NCBI GenBank assembly: GCA_039090855.1
Contig: CM077011.1
Location: 20,895,001-20,959,000, forward strand
Reading direction: 5' to 3'
DNA from: Macrothele yani
Taxonomy: Eukaryota > Arthropoda > Arachnida > Araneae > Macrothelidae
DNA: 64,000 bases
In this document: one piece after another, positions 21,445 to 31,525 of the stretch
Layout: the number at the start of each line of letters is the position of its first letter
Numbering within the stretch: the first letter of the stretch is position 1
Made by a program: the position numbers and the translations under genes
The notes under the pieces: model-generated
What the model was told of the DNA's origin: nothing
What the model saw: only the letters and a program-made list of their open reading frames with translations
Databases searched by the model: none

Positions 21445-23878
21445 TCAGGTAACCACAAAAGTATTTGCCGTTTCTCAAGGGCGCAAAAGAAACACCTTTT
21501 AGTCTTTTAATATGCGGAGAGATGGCGCTCCGCCAGCGGTATATCGTTAGCTGAAATCTCAAGATGCCCTGCGCGCATGAATCAGATGAGTAAGCAATTT
21601 AGTAGTGGAAAGACGTGCGATTACAATGCCAGTATCACAGGAGATTATTCGTGTGTGTTTTTTATACGAATTTAAAATCGGTTCATCTGCTGAAGTAACA
21701 AGTCGTCGCATTTGCTTAGCACTTGGGGAGATGCTGTGAAGTATCACACAACTCGAAATCGGTTTCTAGATTCCAGACACCGAGATGAATCTCTTCAAGA
21801 AAAATCCCTGAGTGGTCGTTTTGTCATCGTTGACACAGAAGCCCTGATATTTTCTATTAAGCAGGAGAGTAGCCAAATATGCCTGGCACTAGCCCAGTCA
21901 TTTGCTGTTATTAACAAAATCGCCGGAAGACATCTGCATGCAATACGTAAAGTATATAAATTGTTCAAACGGATTCCCCGCCAATTGTCTGCAGTGATCA
22001 AACAGCAACGTGTCTCAGCTTGTCTTGCATTGCTGTCTCGCTATGACAAGAAACCATTATTAGCATAGGGTACGCACATGTGATAAAAAGTGGGTCCCGC
22101 ACACTCCCCAAAAATGTTCCAGGTATTGGTTGTCCATCAGTGACCCAATTCTTCACACATAAAAGACAGCACTGCACCCACGTAAATGTATGCTGTGTGT
22201 AGGGTGGACAGAACGTGGTGTAGTTCACTATGCAATCTTGTAACGCGGCCCAACTATCACCACTCGAATGTACTGTGAACAACTGACACGTGTGTATGAG
22301 GACATGTCAACAGAAAGGGAATTCCATTCCTTCAAGATAACGCACATGCCCTCTCCGCTTCATAGACCAGAAACACTATCAAGAACTTGGGTGGGAGCTT
22401 TTATGCCATCGTTTACTCACCACATATCTCTCCTTCAGACTTTCACTTGTTTCTTTCACTCAGCAATGGATGCGCTCCACGTTGGCCTCCCAAACATTTT
22501 CTCTTCCCATGACCAGGCACTTTATCGTAGGGGTATACACTGAAGAGCAATTGAATTAGAGACAGCTGGCGTTATGCAAATGTGGCGCTGTGGGCGGCCC
22601 TGTAAACGAAAACGACATGACGTATGCAACGATCCGACAATATGAGGAGTGATGCGACGGAAATCAGTAAGAGTCGGACGCATTATGGGTAAGACGAAGA
22701 TCTAAGCGCATTTCAACGTGAGTAAATTGTCGGGGCCCGACGAATGGGTCACTCCATCTAGGAAGTCCTGCAGGCACTGGGATTTTCACGAGCCACTGTG
22801 TCACGGATGCACCATGAGTACATCGGATCCGGTAAAACCATCCCTGCAAGGGCCAACTGCCGTGGACAACAGCGTGTGGGTGAGCTAGGTCTTCGTCGGC
22901 TAGCTCGCACTGTAACAGCGGATAGACGGGCCACAGTGCAAGAAATCACTCGGCAATTTAACGCTGGTGCACAAAAACGTGTAAGCAGCCACACCATCCA
23001 GAACCATCTCCTTGCTATGGGGTACAGAAGCCATCGTCCCACGAGGGTACCGCTGCTGACCGCACATCACAGGGTGCAAAGATTAGCATAGGCGTGGAAA
23101 CATCGCCACTGGAACCTAGACATGTGGATAAATGTTGCCTGGACTGATGAGTCGAGATTCACGTTGGTACATGCGGATGGCAGGATACGAGTACGGCGCA
23201 AACCACATGAAGCAATGGATCATTCTTGCCAGCAGGGTACTCTTGTATGTGGTGGGGGTGGCATTCTCATCTGGGGACTGTTTACGTGGACTGAAATGGG
23301 ACCCCTGGTAGGTGTGACATCGTCCCTCACAGGTCAACGTTACCGGGATATCCTGGACGACCATTTCCGCCCGTTTGTGCGTCTTCTACATCCCATTGGG
23401 GACCTCATCCTGCAACATGCCATCGCTCTCGAATTGTATTCGAATGGTTGGATGAACACTCTACCGACGTTACCTTGCTTCCTTGGCCATCTATATCACC
23501 TGACCTCAATTCCATCGATCACATCTGGGATGCCATCGAGAGAGATGTTCGAGGCTCTGACCCCCCTCCATCAAATCTTCGTGAACTGCGAGAGCTTGTT
23601 TAGGGGTCGTGGATCCGTATGGCTTCCCAACGCTTCCGGTGTCTTGTCGAGTCCATGCCAAGACGAATTGCCGCAGTCATCAGGATGAAAGGTGGTGCTA
23701 CACGTTACTAGGCAGGTATCTCTAATTCAATTGCTCTTCATTGTATATAAGTCGTTAACAGGTTGGCAGAACGTTGTTGATGCGCCTGGTAATTATTTTG
23801 ACGAATAAATTGCTTTTATGTCACGTATGTTGTTATACCTTGTCTAAGAACGGCAAATACTTTTGTGGTTACCTGATA
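21445..23878 (+). mobile_element. Inner mariner element, itself split by a Tc1
   Basis: The inverted termini are about 28 bp: ATCAGGTAACCACAAAAGTA at 21445 and its complement ending at 23878. The transposase reads forward from about 21640 (RVCFLYEFKIGSSAEVTSRR, DESLQEKSLSGRFVIVD, IKQQRVSACLALLSRYDKKP) to about 22540. There it is interrupted by a Tc1 element (22538-23743), and the remaining 3' end follows. Stops and frameshifts occur after the DNA-binding region, and the catalytic part is barely readable. It lies within the outer mariner, whose halves are at 21090-21444 and 23880-24440. Confidence 0.85.
22538..23743 (+). mobile_element. Tc1-like DD36E element, copy 1
   Basis: The termini are CACTGAAGAGCAATTGAATT at the left and, with one mismatch, its complement ending at 23743, flanked by TA on both sides. 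The transposase is forward: LGFSRATVS-like HTH traces, then PARANCRGQQRVGE, VAWTDESRFTLVHADGR with the first catalytic Asp, and LTGQRYRDILDDHFRPF. The second catalytic region is damaged by frameshifts. It is the sister of the better copy at 51294-52511. It sits inside the inner mariner and is therefore the youngest layer of the nest. Confidence 0.92.
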
Positions 23879-23879
23879 T

Positions 23880-24440
23880 TTGGGACTTATTTATCGAACG
23901 TAATGAAATCGAATCATTTATGAAACCAGCAATGACGACCGAAAATAAATGTATTATTTACACTATCACGGAGCTGAAAAGATCGTGGAGTATGCGAGAT
24001 GAGCTATCCTGAACCACTCCAAAGGCCGGTCTGCACCCTACGAAGGTAATGATATATGTGTGATGGGGCTGGAAGAGACTCTTGTATTGCTAGCAGCTGC
24101 TGAGCAATTAAATAATCAATTATGATAAGTAGTGTTCTAAACTGGACCATCTGAAAGCCGTCGACCATCAAACGTCCAGAAATGGTCAACAGGATGGGCG
24201 TTGTCTTCAACAACTCCAAACCAGAACAAAAACTCTGGGAGCTTGGGTGGCCAGATCTGCGGTATATTCAACGGACCTTGAGCTTTCAGATTTCGATTTA
24301 TCACGATCTATGCAAAACTCTCCTAATGGAACAATGGAAAGAACTTCGCTTTTTTGGAGGCCTGAAAAATTAATTTGCGCCAAAACCTGCAAGGTTCTAG
24401 GTGGATGATATCTTCAGGCTACTCGATAGTTGACAAGAAT
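23880..24440 (+). mobile_element. Outer mariner, 3' part
   Basis: The outer mariner resumes after the inner element: NEIESFMKPAMTTENK, ELKRSWSM, then TTPKAGLHPTKVMIYV and WKRLLYC, LDHLKAVD, and in shifted frames ELGWPDL, STDLELSDFDLSRSMQNSPN and FFGGLKN-type traces. The order and spacing match the catalytic half of a SETMAR-like mariner transposase. The first-Asp motif expected as GDEKW reads TTENK here, so that residue is lost. Several stops and frameshifts occur. Confidence 0.85.
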
Positions 24441-24990
24441 TACAGACAAAAAAAATAGTGCCTACATTACTAAATAAAATTACAATGGTATGTAAAAGCT
24501 TTGTCACTTTTTTTGGCTACAAATGCGAAAATAATTTTAACACATCCCAGTACTAAATAAATGACACACCACACTGCTGAAACAATAAATAAAATGAAAT
24601 GAAAATAGATGACCAGCCTTGGTGTGCTATGGTTGATCTATTAGTGCACAGTGTCTCACTAACATCATAAAGGCGTCTTCCCATTCCACAGTTTCGGTTT
24701 TGATTCACCTGCTTAGAGGTGATGTCACAGATTCTTCGCCTGCGAAGGACTTGAGTTAAACATACTTCACATTATTTTAATCTTGTATCTAGACCAGGTT
24801 ACTCTGGTAGCCATTTGTAGTCTAGTTGAAAAATGTGTGGTGATTCCTGCACGAATGTCTCAGTAAATTAAAAAAAATCTTCTTTGTTTTGCCCTATAGT
24901 AAGAAGCAAAATAAAGCGTGTTATGTATTTTCACATGGAAGGCGAACATTCTACAAGAAATTATAACAACAGTCAACAATATATATGTAT
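24441..24990. other. Unassigned DNA
   Basis: No supported gene. It ends in an AT microsatellite at about 24992-25006, at which the RTE-type element begins. Confidence 0.4.
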
Positions 24991-25006
24991 TATATATATA
25001 TATATA

Positions 25007-26167
25007 GCTGGATTCAGGAGTGGCTACAGCACAATAGATCATATCCATGTACTGAGAGAACTAATTGAAAGAGCGAGGGAATATGAACTTCCATTGTGCA
25101 TGGCTTTTATCGATTATGAAAAAGCCTTTGATTCGGTGAAACCATCAGCAGTTACAATGGCTCTGAAAACCTTCGGTATTGAAGATGCATACATTAATAT
25201 TATTAATAACATCTATGAAAATGCAAGTGCAAAGATTCAGCTGTTTGAAAATACAACACACATAAAAATTGGAAAGGGAGTGAGACAAGGTGACACCATA
25301 TCTCCGAAGCTCTTTAATGCCACATTGGAGGGTGTTTTTCAGTCGCTGAGCTGGGAAAACAGAGGGATAAAGATTAATGGAGATTATCTAACCCACCTTC
25401 GTTTTGCTGATGACGTAGTCATTTTTGCAACTACCCCATCAGAGCTGCAGAGTATGATCCAGGAACTTGCTGACAAGAGTAAAGAAGTGGGATTAAAAAT
25501 GAACTTTCAGAAGACAAAGGTGATGTACAATGCTTTTACAAGAAATGAAGATTTATCGATTGATGGAGAAAAGCTGGAGATAACAGACACGTACGTTTAT
25601 CTTGGACAGCAGATATCAAGTGAGGGTCACATTGATGAAGAAATTAATCGGCGTACAAAACTTGCCTGGAGAGCTTTTGGAAGAAACAGCATAATTTTCA
25701 AGAGCAATATGCCATTATGTCTTAAAAGAAAAGTGTTTGATCAATGCATCCTTCCAGTGCTTACGTATGGTGCAGAGACGTGGACCTTAACTAAAAGAGA
25801 CATACAAAGGCTGCAGACAACTCAAAAAAGCATGGAGAGGTGCATATTTGGTGTAACCAGGAGAGATAAGAAGAGGAACTCGTGGGTCCGAAAAATGACA
25901 AGAGTGGAAGACATCATGATCAGAGTTAAATCCCTGAAATGGCAATGGGCTGGAAATACTACCAGAACGACAGATCATCGATGGACAGCCGAAATTTTAG
26001 ATTGGATTCCAAGTTACAGGAAAAGACCCAGAAGAAGACCACATGGGAGATGGGTGGATGAAATTCGAAAGTATGCAGGAGTGACATGGGGGAGACTGGC
26101 ACAAGACAGACCGTTGTGGAGGAAACTTGGGGAGACCTTCGTCCAGCAGTGGATTGATAATGGTTGA
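25007..26167 (+). CDS. RTE-type reverse transcriptase, 5'-truncated
   Basis: This is an uninterrupted frame of about 387 codons from AGFRSGYSTIDHI to the TGA at 26165-26167. The frame can be extended back to an ATG at 24884, but that part is unrelated flanking DNA. Reverse transcriptase motifs appear in order: MAFIDYEKAFDSV with the first catalytic Asp (codon at 25112), GVRQGDTISPKLF, and FADDVVIF with the Asp pair at 25409-25414. After these come a thumb region (LKMNFQKTKVM, YVYLGQQIS) and a C-terminal part typical of insect RTE-like elements (TYGAETWTLTK, RRRPHGRWVDEI). The endonuclease and fingers are missing, so this copy cannot move by itself. The intact frame suggests a recent insertion. 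It starts and ends in AT-rich microsatellite. Confidence 0.93.
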   Translation, partial: AGFRSGYSTIDHIHVLRELIERAREYELPLCMAFIDYEKAFDSVKPSAVTMALKTFGIEDAYINIINNIYENASAKIQLFENTTHIKIGKGVRQGDTISPKLFNATLEGVFQSLSWENRGIKINGDYLTHLRFADDVVIFATTPSELQSMIQELADKSKEVGLKMNFQKTKVMYNAFTRNEDLSIDGEKLEITDTYVYLGQQISSEGHIDEEINRRTKLAWRAFGRNSIIFKSNMPLCLKRKVFDQCILPVLTYGAETWTLTKRDIQRLQTTQKSMERCIFGVTRRDKKRNSWVRKMTRVEDIMIRVKSLKWQWAGNTTRTTDHRWTAEILDWIPSYRKRPRRRPHGRWVDEIRKYAGVTWGRLAQDRPLWRKLGETFVQQWIDNG

Positions 26168-26179
26168 CAATGATGATGA

Positions 26180-26231
<52 letters not shown>
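26168..26231. repeat. GAT/AT microsatellite
   Basis: (GAT)n followed by about 25 AT units directly after the RTE stop codon, in line with the short-repeat 3' ends of RTE elements. A second AT tract at 26440-26475 follows the second fragment. Confidence 0.9.
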
Positions 26232-26233
<2 letters not shown>

Positions 26234-26412
26234 TGGATTCCAAGGGACAGGAAAAGACCCAGAAGAAGACCACATGGAAGATGGATGGATGAAATTCGAA
26301 AGTATGTGGGAGTGACATGGAGCTGGCACAAGACAGACCGTTGTGGAGGAAACTTGGGGAGACCTTCGTCCAGCAGTGGATTGATAATGGTTGACAATGA
26401 TGATGATATATA
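26232..26412 (+). mobile_element. Second RTE 3' fragment
   Basis: This repeats the last 170 bp of the element at 25007-26167, from TTGGATTCCAAG to TGGTTGACAATGATGATGAT, with a few substitutions and a short deletion (GGGGGA missing near 26320). It lies in the same orientation immediately after the AT repeat. It is either an independent severely truncated insertion or a partial tandem duplication. Confidence 0.9.
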
Positions 26413-26439
26413 TTTAATAAATAAAAACATATTATTTAA

Positions 26440-26478
<39 letters not shown>

Positions 26479-26609
26479 ATTATTATATACAAAAAAGCTG
26501 TTGGGATTTCCTCATTAGACACACATACTTTATATACACATCAGACGTCGTATGTGAATACCAAAACTATGTAAAGTACGGAAACACTTCCAACCAACGG
26601 GAGAAACGT

Positions 26610-27480
26610 GTCTATAAACGTGGAATTTTCTCTCAAGATAAGTGTAGACTATCCCGTACCGTTACAAGGAACAGCACGGCTACCACGGAGTACATAACGT
26701 CGTATTTTAATGATAGCCCGTCCACAAGCTTCTGGAAAGAAGCAATCCATCATACCTAGGAAAAATAAGCTATGACAGAGGACGTCCACAACGTGTCCCC
26801 TTGCTGACTGCCAGGACAGAAAGATTAGTCTGCGGTTTACAAAGATCTATCGCATCTGGAGTGTGGAGGAACAGTAGCACTTCATCTGGTATGACGAATA
26901 GCAGACAGATTCAGCTCTATGACGTCGATGGCTGGGGGCGTGTCTTGTAAACCACACGAATCGATGAACCGAGCTAGCGAAGTTGGGGCCATACAGGCAG
27001 GTCGATGACGCGTAATAGCTTTTTTGGGGAGGGGCTGACCCGGGCGCCGGTACAAAGCATATAAACATGCTCTGTACCGGTTCATAGCGATTTCCTTTCC
27101 GCACCATGCCACCATACTTCAACAAGACAATGCCAACTAACTCTTGCCAAGTATCCACACAGCATACTTTCCGAGTGGCGACCAATTGGCTCCAGAAGCA
27201 TTCAAGTGACTTTACCATACTAGAATGGCCCTCTGGATCACCGGAACTTAACCCCATTGAGAATTTGTCCGACGCATTGGAAAGATCTATTCGAGCACAA
27301 TCGGCAAATTTGGATGCCTACGACACACAATCCCCATTTACGGGTGCAATACCACCCCATGGATTTCAACAACTCATTGAGCTCTTACCAAGATGTCTGC
27401 CTGCTGTTACGAGGGTCTGAACAAAACTTCTGCACACTATCTGTTTTTGAGAAAAGTGTGCAGTAACGGAGAAAATTTAT
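26610..27480 (+). mobile_element. Tc1-like transposase remnant
   Basis: Forward-strand traces: LTARTERLVCGLQRS at about 26800, IQLYDVDGWGRV after a lost first-Asp motif at about 26910, and a C-terminal part at 27105-27330. That part reads NSCQVSTQHTFRV, NWLQKHSSDFTILEWPSGSP and ELNPIENLSDALERSIR. The usual QQDNAP motif is altered (FNKTMPT), and the Trp after PIEN is Ser. Frameshifts separate the parts. Terminal repeats were not located, so the limits are those of the coding traces. Confidence 0.78.
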
Positions 27481-27484
27481 CTTA

Positions 27485-28135
27485 TTGTCGTTCAATGTCC
27501 GCTGCTACAGACAGCGTGCCGGCGGTGAGGCTGTTCCTGGATGCCCCGTAGCAGGCCATCTTTGTTCAGCTGTCGTATTACTCGGGTCAGGTCCAATGAC
27601 AGTTCGTCCATCTATTGATGTAGGATTCTACGGAGCAGATTTTTTAACTTTGTGAAAAGATCAAAGTCGGGTGGACTGAGATCGGGGCTGTATGGTGGGT
27701 GGGAAAAAGTTTCCCAGCCATATTTCAACAAAAGTCCCTGTACCGACGTTGCACCATGACAGGAGGCATTATCATGAAGCAAGATCGCCCCCTCTTCCAA
27801 CAAGTTGGGGCGATTTTGACGAATTTTTTGTCTCAACTGCGTCCACAGAAAGAAACTGTGCATCGACCAAGAGTTTCTTTCCAACAAACTTCTTTTCAAG
27901 GCAGTGTGGATTTTTTCCACCCCGCAGAGTTGCTATTTTCACGTACGAGCGCTGATCTAACATCGTGACTGGACCTGAGGAGCTGCACGCTTCCATTACC
28001 AAACCTTCGCACGTCCACACAGCAGATGATAGCGCGTCGTTCTGACACCACTGCGTTGCTGAGAGTCTGACCTCGACATGACGCAATCATTTTCCCGATT
28101 GTATCACCCGCTTCGGTTTTAGATTAACGTGTACA
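27485..28135 (-). mobile_element. Mariner-type transposase remnant
   Basis: On the minus strand from about 28090 down to 27490. An N-terminal part has KIATLRGGKNPHCLEKKF. The catalytic part at 27612-27860 has LRQKIRQNRPNLLEEGAILL, HDNASCHGATSVQGLLLKYG and HPPYSPDLSPPDFDLFTKLK. A C-terminal tail in another frame reads MDELSLDLTRVIRQLNKDG. The motif HDNA followed by SPDLSPPDFD is mariner-like, with Asp as the third catalytic residue. It lies back to back with the Tc1 remnant on its left. Confidence 0.82.
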
Positions 28136-28242
28136 GAACTTTTGTTATGACCTTCGTATTTGGACAAAATGTGCAGCAATATGTTGTTAGGTGGGTGTGT
28201 ATAATGATATATCCATTAAGGTTATAACTGCGTTTAATAAAG

Positions 28243-29519
28243 ATATATAATATTAACATTACACAACTTAACAAGAAGTGTGTACGTTTGTGTAAAACTC
28301 TTCACACGTTGTTCTTGAGTAGCTAAGGACATTTATGTACGTTGAAGCATATTACATCTAATGTATCAGAACAATAATATCTGCAACCATTTGCAATAGG
28401 CTGACTTATTACGGACATAATAGTATCTGCGATCATCTGCACACCATCCTCAGGCAGAAGTTGTCATTACTTCAGCCTGAGGATGGTGTTTATACACCGA
28501 ATTGCATAGCAATCTATGAAGATCATCAACTACTACTTGAGGACGCTATGGATTATGACTTGAATTTTTAGCTTTTAAGTTTCTTCCTTTGGTTATTTTT
28601 TATTTCTTGATGTGTATCATCGTCATAAGGTATGTTTTCATAAATGCTTTAAAGATTTTATTAGAGGGCATTTTATCACATGGAACCATATGATTGAATC
28701 CTAGAAAATATAAATTACCTGGAATTGTGACATACATCCAACTTAATCATCTGTGACAGCAAAGAAGATTATTTCGTATTTAGACTTAGCATATTTAATT
28801 TCATCTGACTTTCAATATCATATGAGACAGTAAAGAATAATTTTTATATATGGACTGAACATATTTAAATGCACTTGACTTTTAATAACATTATCTCCAA
28901 GTAATTCGTTATGTCTGGTTAAATATGCGTCAAATAATAGTATTGTCAGTTTCAAAGATATAAGATATGGAAAATAAATATACAATATACTAGAATTTAA
29001 AAATACTCCAAATACGTGGCGACAAGTAAATAAATAAATAAATACATCGCTTTTAACCACGTTCTAGAAACCCACAGCAACCGAAAAAATTGTTTTTCAG
29101 CCGCCGCTGTGGAATTGAACCAACAGAACTCTCGATATCTAGCCGAGTGCGTTACATATACGGCTAAATATCGAGAGTTCTGTTGGTTCAATTCCACAGC
29201 GGCGGCTGAAAATCAATTTTTCGGTTGCTGTGTGTTTCTAGAACGTGGTTAAGAGCAATGTACTTATTTATTTACTAGAATTTACATAGAAATTGAATTA
29301 TTAAAAAAAATCAACCTGTAGAAGATGATCGCAGATACTGTTATGTCAGTAATAAGTCAGCCTATTGCAAATGGTCGCAGTTATTATTGTTCTCATACAT
29401 TAGATGTAACATCCTTCAACGTACATAAATGTCCTTAGCTACACAAGAACAACGTGTGAAGAGTTTTACACAAACGCACACACTTCTTGTTAAGTTGTGT
29501 AATGTTAATATTATATATT
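28243..29519. mobile_element. Foldback element with about 198-bp inverted arms
   Basis: The left arm at 28243-28440 and the right arm at 29321-29519 are near-perfect reverse complements (ATATATAATATTAACATTAC...GATCATCTGC on the left). The 880 bp between them hold a smaller hairpin at 28443-28490 (CACCATCCTCAGGC and its complement) and a second large palindrome at 29043-29262. There is no coding capacity. The structure could be a foldback transposon or two inverted copies of one repeat. Confidence 0.88.
29043..29262. repeat. Palindrome with tRNA-like promoter
   Basis: Two arms of about 105 bp are almost perfect inverted copies centred near 29152. On the plus strand the centre and right arm carry an A-box-like TAGCCGAGTGCG at 29140-29151 and a B-box-like GGTTCAATTCC at 29185-29195, with tRNA-like spacing. 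The left arm carries the mirrored B box near 29111-29121. It looks like a SINE head duplicated head to head. It lies inside the larger foldback. Confidence 0.85.
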
Positions 29520-29868
29520 TGTATAGCACGTTTTGATCAAACGATACTAATATTCTTAGTACCATATTTAATAAAGATATTCTTAATATCCTCGCCGCAT
29601 ATATTTTTTTAAACCGTACGTGGGGGCCAAGTCATTTACCATATGTAGAACGTGAGCAAATGTGTTTAAAAGAAAATACAGGGCAAAACGAAATATTTAA
29701 TTGAAATCCTATATCAATTGCTTCCGTTTTTTTCCTAACACGGTACTCATTGAGCCAGTTACTTGCCAGTGGCGAAAACTGAGTACACTAATATGATATC
29801 GTTACTAAAATTACAAGGTGATGTGAAAAAGAAATTCTTCCAAGTTTATTTGATAAAAAAGAACGTAC

Positions 29869-30057
29869 CTTGAGAGGCATAGGCATTGAGAGTAGTTGTT
29901 AACATAGTAGGTAAGTACGGAGGTTCTGATTCGCATTCGCTCTCTAAGTACCCCATTCTTGGTCTCCTTCCCAAGGACTCGATATGATGAACTGAGGCAA
30001 TATTGCGAGGAGGAACCGCTGGAGGAGGAGCTGGTTCAGGAGGGCTCTCACCAAAAC
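29869..30057 (-). CDS. Candidate coding exon of unidentified host gene
   Basis: On the minus strand, 189 nt (63 codons) lie between a strong acceptor (CTTCTTCTTTCAG) and a consensus donor (CAAG then GTACGT). One frame is open, starting and ending in phase 1. It encodes a Pro/Glu/Ser-rich segment: GFGESPPEPAPPPAVPPRN, then IASVHHIESLGRRPRMGYLE, SECESEPPYLPT and MLTTTLNAYASQ. The PPAVPPR stretch resembles an SH3-binding site, and the composition suggests a cytoplasmic or scaffold region. It joins in phase to the exon at 18367-18475, 11.4 kb downstream. Neither other frame is open. I do not recognise the gene. Confidence 0.72.
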
Positions 30058-30109
30058 CTGAAAGAAGAAGAATGTTGCGAATATATAACGTTTGTTGAAT
30101 TTCCATAAT

Positions 30110-31520
30110 ACAATTCTCTAGAGCTGTGTGAAACTCCGAAGAGTTTGTCCATAGACAAGATGCGTCTACAATATCAGCGTCTTAAAAAGACTTGAAAGAA
30201 ACACTTGATGTAAAATATTCTAGAGACGTTACACCATTATAATAAACTTAAATATTCTTATTATAATCATTATAACTACAAGCCTAAAACTGACATTTAC
30301 AGCACGAGGAATAGAAAAAAAAAACCGATAACAACAAAAAAAAAAATATATCAGAACAAAAAGACACAGAATCTTTGTTTCTAATGAACATGTATACCGA
30401 AAACATAATACAGTATATTTCACGACGTGTGACTGAAAGGAATATGGAGGTAACGTTTGCTCGTTGCAGTAAAGTGAAAAATGGAAAATACAGAGTAAAC
30501 AGACGGCAATTCAGCTATGATAGCTGCACCCACCGGAATGGACAATTGCCTCGAAAAGGCCACCTGTTGGCAAGACAAACCTCGACAGATCCTTTACACG
30601 ATCACCTATACAAACTGGATTATATTTTAAAGTTGCGCACTTATTTTGTTTGATAGTAAAATATACACGTATTAATTCATTTGAAAATAGCAAGTCCATT
30701 ACATATTAACAATAACAGCAAACTTTTTATGAAAAATTAACTATATATTCTAAAACAAACTAAAAATTATTGGTCAGAAGGGTGGCACTCTTTTACATTT
30801 TTACAAATCTCTCTAATGTCTGGCTTAATAGAAAACAGGTGGATTCTCATATCTGCTTTTACATTCAATCAGTTGAGATATGTTGTTTTTGTTTGAAGTG
30901 TATGAAAAGAATCAGGCCTCACCCAGACACGGAAAAGAAAGTAGCACTTTAATAGCTTTTTCAGATAATCGCGGATATCTGAAAATGACAATAACGATTC
31001 ATCTGCTGATAGTCGTAATGAGGTTGCGGAGATTACGGCGAGTATAACCCAAGATACAGTAGCTAGTAAGAGCACAGTAAAAACGCTGCAAAAAAAACTG
31101 CATTAGGAAAAAAAAAGTTCTTTAGAAATACATGAAACTATTACAGGTTTTTTAAAGTGCCAAACAGAATAGCCATTGCTTTGCTTACTGTTCAACAGGT
31201 AACTTAATATAAGAAATCCTGAAAATTACATTGCTCCAGGGCGAAATAATAATTGTTTCCTGATGTTAAATTACCTGTTGAACAGAAAGCAAGGCAGTGG
31301 CTATTCTTTATACCGCCTTAAAATCCTAAAACTGCGTTAATCTCAGAGAACCCATTCTTTTACAAACTAAAGACAGACTACCTTAGAAAATTCGATAAAA
31401 CATAAGAATACACAAGCACACATTACATTTGCTGTCAGGACGATGACGTTATCATACATTCTATAGAATCTGAAAAACTGTGTTTTACACTCATGATGGA
31501 ATAAGAGTGTAAAATGCAAA
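30110..31520. other. Unassigned DNA with one hairpin
   Basis: This would be intronic if the flanking exons are real. No gene seen. It contains an imperfect inverted repeat of about 41-bp arms at 31166-31208 and 31266-31307 (AGAATAGCCATTGCTTTGCT and its complement) around a loop of about 57 bp, possibly a small MITE. Confidence 0.55.
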
Positions 31521-31525
31521 TAATA

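Noticed and set aside
26847..27257. 136-codon minus-strand frame
   Set aside because: It is antisense to a plus-strand Tc1 transposase remnant with recognisable motifs.
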